DNA of 64,000 nucleotides. Origin: JBLIRR01 sp049472395. Lineage in GTDB: Bacteria > SZUA-182 > DTGQ01 > JBLIRR01. Within the stretch, counting starts at the first letter, position 1, and each line of letters starts with the position of its first letter. A model generated the notes under the pieces. The model saw only the letters and a list, made by a program, of their open reading frames with translations. It ran no database searches and had not been told where the DNA came from. Positions 47,068 through 57,400 of this stretch are shown here, in pieces. The stretch covers positions 171,735-235,734 of the forward strand of contig JBLIRR010000005.1 of assembly GCA_049472395.1 (NCBI GenBank). Direction: 5' to 3'. Made by a program: the position numbers and the translations under genes.

Positions 47068-49101
47068 ATGAATATCTCAAAGAAAAATATTGGTCGATTT
47101 GCACTTATTGTCGTGTTTTTGATAATTATATTCGTTATTTTCCTCTATTATGTCCAACTGCCATTTCTTGAAGGCTTTGAGGCAAGGACGTATGACTTGA
47201 GGTTCAAAACAATGCGCGGCCCTATTGCGCCTTCTCCGAATATCGGAATAATAGCGATAGATGAAAAAAGCATTAAAGAAATCGGGAGATTCCCCTGGAC
47301 ACGGGATAATTATAATGCTCTTATAGATAGAGTGTCACAGGCAGGCGCTAAGGCATTGCTCATGGATGTATTTTTCCCTGAGGAAGAATCACCGGAGGTA
47401 GATGCAAAGTTTGCAGCCTCTATTGAACGTTCCAGGAAAGTCACACTCTCCATGGCATTTGAATTCTCAGATGAGGGACGCATAAAGGGGGTGACTTCAA
47501 GCCTTCCGCTTTTCAGAAAAGCTGCGAAAAATAGTGCCCATATAAATTTTTTCCCTGATGAGGATGGTGTCAACAGGTGGGCAAGGCTTGCGATCCGTTA
47601 TAGAGGAAATTATTACCCATCGTTGGGTCTTGTAGGCGCCATGGAAGCCCTTGGTTTGGGAGAATTCATGGTTGCAGATTATGAGATTCTGCTTGGAGAT
47701 AAACTCATACCCATAGATGGTGACACGAGGATGCTTATTAACTACACCGGTCCGCCGGGAGCCTATGAAACCTTCTCCTTTTGCGATATCATCAAAGGGA
47801 GGGTTGAGAATGAGAAATTAAAGGATAAGATATTGTTTCTCGGAGCAACCGCCTTAGGGATTTATGATATGAGAGTTTCGCCTTTTTTCAATAATACACC
47901 AGGGGTGGAAATTCATGCCACTATCGCGGACACGATCATCCAGGGAAATTTTATTCAGCGGGGGGGCGTTGAGATGGCTCTTGATTTCTTGTTGATTATT
48001 CTCCTCGGATGGGCGGTGTATGTCATCACTCTGAAGATGAAGCCAACTACAGCGCTTCCGTTGGTATTAGTGTGTGGGCTAAGTTATGTGGGATTTGCCT
48101 ATTACATGTTCCTTAGAGGGCGCTGGATCAGTATGGTATATCCCGGTCTTTGCATTATTCTTTCATATTCTGTGATTGCGTACCTTCGTTTTCTCTTTCT
48201 TGACAGAAAGGCGAGGGAGATACGTTCCCTGTTCTCAAGCTATGTATCAAAGAAGGTTGTGGACCAGCTCGTTCAAAATCCAGAACTCGCGACGATAAGG
48301 GGCGATAGCAGGACAATAACTATCATGTTTTCAGATGTGAAGGGATATACATCATATAGTGAAAAACGAAACCCCAGTGAGGTTGTCACTATCCTTAATC
48401 AGTATCTCGCGGCCATGACAAAGGTGATAATGGACTTTGAGGGCACGCTGGATAAGTTCCTTGGGGATGGCATTATGGCTTATTGGGGAGCGCCAATCGA
48501 TCAGGAAAACCATCCTGAGCTGGCTATACGGTGCATTCTGGCAATGATTGGGGAACTGGAGCGACTGCATGAAAAATGGAGAGCCGAGGGCACTGAACCC
48601 TTTTATTTTCGCATAGGGATCAATACTGGTGAGGTCATTGCCGGAAACATTGGAGCAGAAGGGAAAAAGATTGAATATACCGTGATAGGAGATAATGTAA
48701 ATTTAAGCTCGAGACTCGAGGGCACGGCGAAGTACTATGGAGTCACCGCAGTAGTGTCTGAGAGTACCTATCAACAGACGAAGGAGTGTTTTATTTATAG
48801 GGAACTTGACAATATTAAGGTAGTGGGGAAACAAAAGCCCATAAAGGTCTATGAGCTTGTAAAAGAGAAAGATAATCAAGAAAGCGATGAAGCCTTGCTT
48901 TATAATATAAAAAAATTCGAAGAAGGCCTTCATTTCTATAAGCAGAGGCTTTGGGATGAGGGCATAGAAATATTCAGCAATTTATGCGAAAAAAATCCCG
49001 AGGATAAAGCATCACAAATTTTTATGGAAAGATGTCAATTTTTTAAGCTCAATCCTCCGCCTGATGATTGGGATGGAGTATACGAGAGGAAGGGAAAATA
49101 A
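47068..49101 (+). CDS. CHASE2 domain adenylate/guanylate cyclase
   Basis: The protein has 677 residues. A membrane segment (about 8-27) and an extracytoplasmic CHASE2 domain (about 30-310: IAIDEKSI, GRFPWTRDNYNALID, KALLMDVFFPE) are followed by three membrane segments (about 305-385). A class III cyclase domain follows (about 420-610). FSDVKGYT and KFLGDGIMA give the two metal aspartates, the Lys in DKFLGDG suits ATP, and IGDNVNLSSRLE supplies Asp, Asn and Arg. A C-terminal TPR-like tail ends it. It should make cAMP (less likely cGMP) in response to an unknown envelope signal. It follows the paralogue pair after 4 bases. Confidence 0.94.
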   Translation: MNISKKNIGRFALIVVFLIIIFVIFLYYVQLPFLEGFEARTYDLRFKTMRGPIAPSPNIGIIAIDEKSIKEIGRFPWTRDNYNALIDRVSQAGAKALLMDVFFPEEESPEVDAKFAASIERSRKVTLSMAFEFSDEGRIKGVTSSLPLFRKAAKNSAHINFFPDEDGVNRWARLAIRYRGNYYPSLGLVGAMEALGLGEFMVADYEILLGDKLIPIDGDTRMLINYTGPPGAYETFSFCDIIKGRVENEKLKDKILFLGATALGIYDMRVSPFFNNTPGVEIHATIADTIIQGNFIQRGGVEMALDFLLIILLGWAVYVITLKMKPTTALPLVLVCGLSYVGFAYYMFLRGRWISMVYPGLCIILSYSVIAYLRFLFLDRKAREIRSLFSSYVSKKVVDQLVQNPELATIRGDSRTITIMFSDVKGYTSYSEKRNPSEVVTILNQYLAAMTKVIMDFEGTLDKFLGDGIMAYWGAPIDQENHPELAIRCILAMIGELERLHEKWRAEGTEPFYFRIGINTGEVIAGNIGAEGKKIEYTVIGDNVNLSSRLEGTAKYYGVTAVVSESTYQQTKECFIYRELDNIKVVGKQKPIKVYELVKEKDNQESDEALLYNIKKFEEGLHFYKQRLWDEGIEIFSNLCEKNPEDKASQIFMERCQFFKLNPPPDDWDGVYERKGK

Positions 49102-49161
49102 TTTTATTTTTACATAATTTTGATATAATGTGCGAAAATCCATTAACCTTGAGGTGCTATT

Positions 49162-52100
49162 ATGCGTAAGCCATTTTTCTTATTTTTAGTTCTGGTTTTA
49201 ATACTGATACTTTCTCTCTCTTTATCTTCCGATGCGGTCCATCAGGTGAAATACATAGGGGAAATGATATTCGGGCGTCCGTTAGCAATTTCTGTTGACG
49301 AGCGTGGACGGTGCTATACAAGTCAAAAGGATGGATCGGTGAAGGCCAGGAGAAAAGATGGCAATATGGCTATGACATTGGGGGGAGCGAGCAGCGAGGG
49401 GGAATCAGTCCTTAAAGAACCTGGATCTATCGCTCCCTATGATGAGAATATTTATATCATGGATAAGGGTCTGCGGCAGGTAGTAATTTTTTCCAGGGAA
49501 GGCCATTATATTGAAAGTTTCGGAGATAAAGGAAAGGGCCCCAAGGAATTCAATGACCCTGAGGGAATATGTGTATATAATGGTGTCATTTATGTTGCTG
49601 ACAAGGGGAATAAACGAATACAAGCTTTTGGTCCTAATGGAGTTTATTTGGGTGCAATCGGTGAAGAGGGCGGAGAGTGGGAGAGGCTGAAAAATCCCAC
49701 AGATGTGGCTGTTGATTATAGAGGCTTTATTTATGCAGTTGATAGTGTCGACAATAAACTTAAGATTTACAAACAGTCCGGGGAATATTTCGGCAAAATA
49801 GATATAAAGGGGACGCCTTTCTCCATTGGTATGGCCAGGGATGGATTCTATATATCAGATATCAGAAAATATAAGGTCAAAAAGTATGATTTCAATGGGA
49901 ATGAACTCTTCTCTTTTGGATCAGAGGGTGAGGGAAGGGCGCAATTTCTGAATTTAGATGATATTTGTGTTGATCAGGAAGGGAACGTATATACCGCGGA
50001 TACGAAAAGAGGGATGGTCCAGGTCTTCTCTCCCGATGAGGGTCAGAAATATGAGCAATGGGAAATAGCCCCTCCGCCAACCTATGTGAAATGGATTGAA
50101 GATATTGATGCAGAAGCGGGGAGAATAAGAGGAGATGCGCAGGGGAGAATATGGGCGGTTGACCGTAAAGAGAAATCAATTCTCGTCATAAAGGAGAATA
50201 AAATAATAAAAACATTCAAGGTGCCCAAATGCACCCCTGTATCTGTTGCCCTCGATTCTGAGGGATCCCTCTGGATACTTGACGGAGGGAAAGGGCGTAT
50301 AATGAAACTGGACGATGAAGGGAAGGTCCTTATGAGTTTTAGTTCTTCCGGGCGCAAGGATGGGTATCTTTCCAAACCGACAGATATGGTTATCTCAAAA
50401 AATGGCATTATTTATGTGGCGGATAAAGGCAATAAGAGAATACAGGCCTTTAACGTGGACGGCATGTTTTTTAAGGTTATTAAGAAACAGGGGAAAGACG
50501 CTATCGTCGAGAAGCCTTTAGCGCTCGCGCTCGATAGTGCGGGCATCCTTTATGTTATTGATGAGAGAAAAAAGACAGTGTTGCTTATCTCTCCGGAGGG
50601 GGAGATGCTTAAGAGTTTTGGAGGACCGGGGGAGGGCAGGGGAGAGTTTAAGGACCCGGTCAGTATTGCGGTCACGGATAATGAGGTTTTTGTTCTTGAT
50701 AAGGGGAAAAATATGGTACAGGTTTTTGACCGGGATGGCACATTTCTCAGGTTATTCGGATCACCCGGGTCTGGCAAGGGAAGTTTTCGCGATCCTACCT
50801 GTATCACCGCTATCGATGACATTCATCTGCTCATTTCAGATACGGGCAACAAGAGAATTCAGAAACTCCTCAATGTCTATACACCCTCTTCTCCGAAGGA
50901 CGCGATTGCAAAAGGAGGTATGAGAAGCGTCCGGCTTTCGTGGAATAGTAATCCTGAAACATATGTGGAAAAATATATAATTTATCGATCAAAGGAGAGA
51001 AAATCCGGTTTTCAGGAGATTGGCTCAGTATATACAAACCTTTACGAAGATACGGATGTTCAGGGTGAGATAACCTACTATTATCGGATAAGTGCGTCAG
51101 CACGACAGGGAAATGAAAGCGTCAAGACGAACAGCTTTAATGCAGTCGCTGATAAATATGTCTCCTCTGCTCCCGTGGGATTAAAAGCCACCACCGATGT
51201 GTGGTCAGTGGACCTTAACTGGGAACCGACTCAGGAAAATTTTGTAGCACACTACCTTATTTACAAGGAAAAGGAGGGGGGCTTTAAAGAGATTGGAAAA
51301 ACAAAAACCCCCTCTTTTTCCGAGATTTCTCTTGATCCTGATACTTCATATAAATATATGGTGACCGCCGTAAGCTCTGATGGGTTGGAAAGCGAGGGAG
51401 AGGTCATAGAAGCCCGCACAAAAGTGCAAACAAAACCCCCCTTAGATATAGAGGTATTGGAAATGCAAGATATCTTTTCCAATACCTATAAGATTTATGA
51501 AACCGAAGGTATAGGGCGATTACGCATAACCAACAATACGAGAGATGATATTTCAAAGCTCAAGGTATCTTTTGGTATAAAAGAATTTATGGATTTTACC
51601 TCCGAGATGGAAATTAAGTCCCTGGCTGCTTTAGAGAGCCGAGAGGTTGTGCTTAAGGCAGTTTTCAATAACAAGATACTCAATGTCACAGAGGATACGC
51701 CGGTTCAGGCTGAAATAGGGGTTACCTATTATATGAATCAGGAACCGAAAGTATATTCAAAGAATTACACTGTTAATATTTATGAAAAACATCGCCTGAT
51801 GTGGGATGTGAGAAAACGCTTTGCCACATTCATTACGCCCAAGGATGATGTGGTGCTTGATTTTACACGGTCAATAGTCACACAATATGGCGGATCTCAA
51901 GATCAGCTTCTGTATGCTGCGGTGGTGTTCGATGCCTTAGGAGCCATGGGAATTACCTATATGCAGGACCCAAGCAATCCCTATCAAATTACCTCAGGAA
52001 AAACGGATTTTGTCGACTATATCCAATACCCACGGGAAACCCTGGAGCGAAAGTCCGGAGATTGTGATGACCTTGTCGGGCTCTATTGTGCTGCTCTCGA

Positions 52101-52875
52101 GAGCCTGGGAATTTATACCAAGGCCATTGAAGTCCCGGGCCATATGTTAATGATGTTTGCATCCGGTATAAGAGGCTCTGAGGAAAGGGGAACTATGGAC
52201 GGAATGTTTGTGCTTGATGAAGGACAGCTTTGGGTCCCGGTGGAAACAACGATGGTGGGCTCCTCATTTATGAAAGCATGGGAGGTCGGGAGCAAAACCT
52301 ATAACGGATGGAATGGGCGCGGCTTGACCATCATGGATATCAGAGATTCCTGGAAGAGATTCAAGCCCGCGAGCCTCTCTCCTGCATTATGGAAAACTGA
52401 CCCCCTCAAAAGGGCTGATATAGACGCAAGGTTTTATAATGAATTCAGCACGGTCAGAAAATTAAAGATACGCTTTTTAGGCTCCAAGTATATGGACATT
52501 CTTAGATTAAAGCCGACAGATCTCAATGCGATGCTGCAATTGGGTATAATTTATGGCAAGGAAGGGGAGACAGATGAAGCGATGAAGGTCTTTGAAAAAG
52601 CGCTTAGCCATTTTCCAGAAAGTGCGGATATATTAAATAATATGGGGAATATTCATTTTCTTAAGCAGAGCTATAGCGAGGCCCAATCGCTTTATGAGAA
52701 AGCTGCTCATCAAGAGCCTGATGATCCCTTTATTTGGGTGAATCTCACACGGTGCTATCTAAGACAGGGCAGTAAACAATTAGCGAAAGAATCTTTTACC
52801 AGGGCGTGCACACTTGATCCGATAATCTCCGGTAAATATCGAACACTCTCACTGGAGCTAATGGGAGAGATCTAA
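49162..52875 (+). CDS. Large secreted NHL-FN3-transglutaminase-TPR protein
   Basis: The protein has 1237 residues. A signal peptide (about 1-23) is followed by many NHL/propeller repeats (about 35-570; recurring FxxPxGI, IYVADKGNKRIQAF). Two FN3-like domains (about 576-756) come next, then a beta-rich linker and a transglutaminase-like domain (about 872-1046; catalytic Cys about 967 in KSGDCDD, His in VPGHMLMMF). Three TPR-like units (about 1112-1237) end it. It is exported to the periplasm or surface. A cysteine protease or cross-linking role is possible, with propellers for target binding. The next small gene also has TPR character and starts 28 bases later. Confidence 0.85.
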   Translation: MRKPFFLFLVLVLILILSLSLSSDAVHQVKYIGEMIFGRPLAISVDERGRCYTSQKDGSVKARRKDGNMAMTLGGASSEGESVLKEPGSIAPYDENIYIMDKGLRQVVIFSREGHYIESFGDKGKGPKEFNDPEGICVYNGVIYVADKGNKRIQAFGPNGVYLGAIGEEGGEWERLKNPTDVAVDYRGFIYAVDSVDNKLKIYKQSGEYFGKIDIKGTPFSIGMARDGFYISDIRKYKVKKYDFNGNELFSFGSEGEGRAQFLNLDDICVDQEGNVYTADTKRGMVQVFSPDEGQKYEQWEIAPPPTYVKWIEDIDAEAGRIRGDAQGRIWAVDRKEKSILVIKENKIIKTFKVPKCTPVSVALDSEGSLWILDGGKGRIMKLDDEGKVLMSFSSSGRKDGYLSKPTDMVISKNGIIYVADKGNKRIQAFNVDGMFFKVIKKQGKDAIVEKPLALALDSAGILYVIDERKKTVLLISPEGEMLKSFGGPGEGRGEFKDPVSIAVTDNEVFVLDKGKNMVQVFDRDGTFLRLFGSPGSGKGSFRDPTCITAIDDIHLLISDTGNKRIQKLLNVYTPSSPKDAIAKGGMRSVRLSWNSNPETYVEKYIIYRSKERKSGFQEIGSVYTNLYEDTDVQGEITYYYRISASARQGNESVKTNSFNAVADKYVSSAPVGLKATTDVWSVDLNWEPTQENFVAHYLIYKEKEGGFKEIGKTKTPSFSEISLDPDTSYKYMVTAVSSDGLESEGEVIEARTKVQTKPPLDIEVLEMQDIFSNTYKIYETEGIGRLRITNNTRDDISKLKVSFGIKEFMDFTSEMEIKSLAALESREVVLKAVFNNKILNVTEDTPVQAEIGVTYYMNQEPKVYSKNYTVNIYEKHRLMWDVRKRFATFITPKDDVVLDFTRSIVTQYGGSQDQLLYAAVVFDALGAMGITYMQDPSNPYQITSGKTDFVDYIQYPRETLERKSGDCDDLVGLYCAALESLGIYTKAIEVPGHMLMMFASGIRGSEERGTMDGMFVLDEGQLWVPVETTMVGSSFMKAWEVGSKTYNGWNGRGLTIMDIRDSWKRFKPASLSPALWKTDPLKRADIDARFYNEFSTVRKLKIRFLGSKYMDILRLKPTDLNAMLQLGIIYGKEGETDEAMKVFEKALSHFPESADILNNMGNIHFLKQSYSEAQSLYEKAAHQEPDDPFIWVNLTRCYLRQGSKQLAKESFTRACTLDPIISGKYRTLSLELMGEI

Positions 52876-52903
52876 GACAAGAAATAAAAAGGGGGTATAA
52901 AAA

Positions 52904-53329
52904 ATGAAAAGAATACTAATCCTTTATGTGATTATATGTGTATCCGTTGCATGTGGATTTGTTTCTGCATCATACGCAGAAGAGAAACAAGAGAAAACAA
53001 GTTTCTGGAAAAAAATTGAAGCAAAGCTCCAGAGTATTACCCCCGACCGGAACAAAGGGGTAACGACTGCGGTGGGGGGCGTGAGGGGCTCAAAGGATGA
53101 TTCTGCCAGCACACTATATTGGAAAGGAGAAGAGTCCGCCATGACTGTTCATATGGAAGAGCTTGAAAAGTTCACCGCTGCACTTGAATTAGCAACTGAG
53201 GGGAAAATTGATGAGTCAAAGAAACTTTTTGAGGAATTCCTTACCCTGTACCCTCAAAGCTTGCTGCGAGAAGATGCCTTGGCTGCCCTTGACGAATTAG
53301 GAAAGCAACGCCTGCGACAGCTGTTTTAA
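52904..53329 (+). CDS. Small exported TPR-like protein
   Basis: The protein has 141 residues. A signal peptide (MKRILILYVIICVSVACGFVSA, possible lipobox-like Cys but cleavage more likely near SYAEE) is followed by a short low-complexity part. A helical hairpin (about 85-135: FTAALELATEGKIDESKKLF with FLTLYPQSLLREDALAALDEL) resembles one TPR unit. GGGGG precedes the ATG. It is probably cotranscribed with the large NHL protein and may interact with its TPR end. Confidence 0.65.
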   Translation: MKRILILYVIICVSVACGFVSASYAEEKQEKTSFWKKIEAKLQSITPDRNKGVTTAVGGVRGSKDDSASTLYWKGEESAMTVHMEELEKFTAALELATEGKIDESKKLFEEFLTLYPQSLLREDALAALDELGKQRLRQLF

Positions 53330-53350
53330 AAATTGCCCTTTTTCATATTT

Positions 53351-53414
53351 ACCACGGAGCGCACAGAGAACACAGAGATTTTCTCCTCATGCCTATCTCT
53401 GTGTCCTCTGTGGT
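53351..53414. repeat. ACCACGGAG/ATCTCTGTG inverted repeat
   Basis: 53351-53379 (ACCACGGAGCGCACAGAGAA and on) pairs imperfectly with 53395-53414. It carries the CACAGAG units seen at 26513-26542. A long open frame through it is a chance reading. It may act as a bidirectional terminator-like hairpin, but no T-tract was seen. Confidence 0.75.
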
Positions 53415-53529
53415 TCAATAATAATCTGGCATTTTGGGGTGCTGCCTTTTTTTTGTTCTACTTTCCCGACCTCTCATTAGTAAAAACAACTCGTTACATC
53501 TTTTGTGTCCTTATGTGCACCAAAATATA

Positions 53530-53765
53530 AGGGCTCGTAAAAAATAAATTGCACCAAAATACGACTAAATCGGGTGAAATAATGAACCATCCTCCCATGA
53601 GCGTACATCGTATAATATATAAACTATAAATTTTTCAGTACGTTATAGAGAAAAAAGCAAATCAGGCATCCAAATTGCTTAAGGGGATAATCTAAGGTCT
53701 ATGGTTAAAGAGTTTTAAAATAGGTAGGGTGTGATAACAAAGAAGATAAAGGAGCTAAGTAATCC
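53530..53765. other. AT-rich non-coding region before the cohesin-like gene
   Basis: No gene seen. It contains a TATAATATATAAA-like run near 53610 and must hold the promoter of the following unit. No riboswitch class was recognised. Confidence 0.35.
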
Positions 53766-54425
53766 ATGAAGAAGTATTGGGCAATTATGTTGAGCTGTTG
53801 CTGCTTCCTGCTCATTATTATAATTTTTTCCCCTCACATACAGGCGTATCTGGTTGATCCAAATGAGATAGTGTTTAACATTCGATCAGAAGGGATTGTA
53901 ACCGATAGTGAGCAGATTTGCCGGGCCACCTTTAGTATATATAAAGGGGACGATGTATACCCGGTGTGCTTATCTACAACCGTCAGTTATGATACCCAGG
54001 TGTTTGATACTGTGAGGGAGGTTGATATTGATTCCGATTATCCGGCTCTTGAAAATAAAGACATAAGCATAAGGCTTGATGAAGAGCAGCATGGGATCAT
54101 CGGCATTATGATAGGAGTTGAGGTGTATAATGATCTGCCTTTGACTGATGGCGACCTTTTTTCTATCGATTTTAAAGTAAAACCTGGCGCTACGCCAACG
54201 GATAACTCAATAGCGATTTGCATTGATCCTAATATTGGCCCGAATCAGGCGAGCAATTCCATGGCCGATGCCTTAGATGTAAATGTAGTGAGGGATTTAG
54301 GCGCATTGTGGTCGAATAGTAACGGCGCAACTGAAGGATGGTTTGATGATAAAGAAACTCCCAGACACTATGCCTGTTTTATAGAAATAGTGTATGGGGA
54401 CATATTGTATGGTTTATCACAGTAA
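53766..54425 (+). CDS. Secreted protein with cohesin-like domain
   Basis: The protein has 219 residues. A signal peptide (about 1-27) is followed by a beta-rich body (about 32-160) with strand patterns like cohesin/calcium-binding surface domains: CRATFSIYKGDDVYPVCLSTTVSYDTQVF and GDLFSIDFKVKPGA. The pattern is a hypothesis from strand spacing and the typical LSxxVxYDxxVF segment. The gene is 14 bases from the giant protein gene, so they are one operon. AAAGGAG precedes the ATG. No enzymatic motif. Confidence 0.6.
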   Translation: MKKYWAIMLSCCCFLLIIIIFSPHIQAYLVDPNEIVFNIRSEGIVTDSEQICRATFSIYKGDDVYPVCLSTTVSYDTQVFDTVREVDIDSDYPALENKDISIRLDEEQHGIIGIMIGVEVYNDLPLTDGDLFSIDFKVKPGATPTDNSIAICIDPNIGPNQASNSMADALDVNVVRDLGALWSNSNGATEGWFDDKETPRHYACFIEIVYGDILYGLSQ

Positions 54426-54439
54426 AATAAGGGCATACA

Positions 54440-57400
54440 ATGAAAAAGAAAATTATTTGTAGTATTATTTATTCTCTTCTTCTCTCTTTTCTTCCAAGAG
54501 CTAATGCAGCGCATCAACGAGCATTTGACCTTGCAGGTCATCTTGGCGGAAAGAGTTATTCAGTGAAATTGTATAAGCATACCTGTGATACAGCCACAAC
54601 AGTTGATGATGCCTTCTATATTCTGGTGGGAGCTGAATCAGGACTCCATATTTATACAAACGATGAAACACCCCTGTGGGTGAATGATTTCCCTGATCCT
54701 ACTGTGAGCTCATATAATGGCGGTGCATCAGGCAGAAACATCGATTATTTTAAAACAGGTATTGACGCTGCAACCATTAATGATCCGGGCAATAATCCCA
54801 CTGATTATGCCTTTTATGCAGATGGCCAAAAACTCTACGTACTCGATATTTCTGATGTCTCAAATGATATTTCTATTGCAAGCTCCTATACCCTCCCCAA
54901 TGTGAGGGCCGTCAAGGTTGCCCCCATTAATGGCAATTGGTTTGCCTTTGCCCTTGCTTTCTGGTCCGCGGAAACACCGGGTACCACGAAATTGAGTATT
55001 TTCGATGTGAATGATCCTACGGATATAACCCTTCTTGGGAGCGTTGATTTAGATAGGGATGACGATCATCCCAACACTGAGGGTGGGTGTGATATGGTTT
55101 TCATTGCTGATTTTAATAATGATGGGGAAGCGAGCGATCCCTACCTATTTATTGCTGACGGAACCGAGGGGATTAAATCACTGAATCTTACCCCTCTCTA
55201 TTTTAACTCTACTCATGTATATTCCATTGATCCCCCGAATTATATTACCACTGGCGGTATAGCATTGGGTATTGATCTGCTCCAGATTAATAGTAGCCTT
55301 TATGCCTTTGTGGCAGATGGATCGGGAGGGCTGAAAGCGTATGATGTGAGCACGCCCGCAAGCATGGCACTAAAAGGCTCGCTCGCTTTCGCATGCCAGA
55401 CAGGATATTCAGGGGTAGCCTATGATGTACAACTTTTTGGTACCACAGCCTTTATTGCTCACGGACGTGATGGACTTAGAGTCGCAGATGTGTCTGATCC
55501 CAATAATCCTGTGGACATTACCTTCGGGTATAATGGAGGGCAGCTTTCATATATTGATTCGGATGTGAGCAACGACCGGTTGGGCGGAACAGCATATGAT
55601 GTGACCTTGGATGTGAGTTCTGATGCTGCAAATTCAAGAATATATCCGATTGTTGCATGGGGAGAGGCTGGTATGCGCAAGGTTAAGATGAAATATTGTG
55701 AGATAGACACGTCAGTGGGCACTGACGGGAATGCATCATTTGGAAAAATTGTTGATTTTATCTCCGATGGGACCTATATCTGGCTCTTGGATGCCACCGG
55801 CCGTTTAACCCGGATAACACCTGGAAAGAATATGAGTATCGTGACAACGACAAATCAGATATTCTCTGATGTAACGAATGATGTGAATGGGGTATGGGGA
55901 AATAATATCATCGGTAATATTGTCTCCTGCGGAGATTATATCTATGGCGTTGATGATGAGAGCATGGACGCAATAGCGCGTGTGAAAAAATCGACCTTTT
56001 CCGCGGCCTCTCTTGCACAATGCTCTAAAAGTAAGGCCTCAGACTATACAAACGATCTTGGCACGTGTCGTGTTGCAGTTGAAAATTATATACTCAGATT
56101 GTTTACGAATGGGACAGATGTCTTTTTTCTCGATTATGATTTATCCAATGATCCCACATTGCAATTTACCTCGGAGGGAGAAATAGGTAGGCTCGACATT
56201 GATAACTTTTCAGAATCACCGGACATGATTGAAACGAGTGCCAGGATTTTTGATACCACCGCTGATATTAGTCAGCTAAAACTCGTCGTTACTGATGATT
56301 ATATATATGGGATATGTTATGGTAAAGGGGCACAATATGGCGATGGCTCTGCCGATTGTGTATGCCAGATCAGAACAAATTTTACACCGTCTGAGAAAGG
56401 AGTATCTGATGATACTTATAAAAATGCAAGCACGCTCGATATATGCGGTTTAGTTGCTGATGCTAATAATATCTGCGCAGTTGATGAGACCGGTGATATC
56501 ATAAAATATAGTACCTCTCAATGGTCCAGTACTACTCCTGATGCGGTGCGCAACATCCTGAACCATTTCCAGCTTACCTCAACAAAAAAATTAGAGCCTC
56601 ATGTATATACACCTCTTTTCATACAAGACAATTACCTCTATGGGCGGAAAAAGGATGTGTCGAATTGTCTTTCCCGTGTTCAGTTGATCGACTTTTCTGA
56701 AAGTACTACCTCTGAGAGTGCAAATATCAGTATCCCTTATTATGGCGACATTGCCTTTATTACCGGTGATGGTCATGATATTTATATATTTAAGGATGAG
56801 ACAGGGTGTATCTATAAAGTAGCGGCAGATCGTTTTAATACGACGAGTGATATTACTTCAGATGGAATCATGTCAGAGACAGCCTACTTTCGTGAGGCTG
56901 ATGCGTCAACTGATTCAACCTCTGATACCACACATTACATAGCACTCGCAGGTTATGTGTTCGGAGTGGATGATGTGTCAAATGATGTGTTGGTAGAGGT
57001 TGGTTTCCGGTCTGACGAAACCGATGATAAGGTGTCGGTAAAGGCAGGGAAGGGGAGCAATTATGAGGATTTTTGTGGCTATGCCAGGGATGTGTATCTT
57101 AATATTGATCATAGCAGTGATGTGTTTATCGCTGATGGGGACAAGGGGATTGTGAAGATCACCTTTGAGAGGCCGACCGATGCTTCGGCTGATAGCGGAA
57201 AATGGTTCTTAACCCGCCTGAATGATGTCGACGGGAGAGGGGAAATCTCGGGTGATGCGGATATCCGAGATGCCCGTGGTCTTGATTTTATTAAATGTAC
57301 TGATGATTATTCTGCTGATTCCGTCCTCCTGGTGGCTGATGGTGAAGCGGGAGTTAAGCTTGTGCGGGTGGCCAATGTTCCCGATGCTATGTCGATAAGG

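Noticed and set aside
53333..53530. Open frame of 65 codons after the TPR-like gene
   Set aside because: It reads through the CACAGAG inverted repeat, lacks a ribosome site and gives low-complexity residues (Cys, Ser, Leu, Phe).
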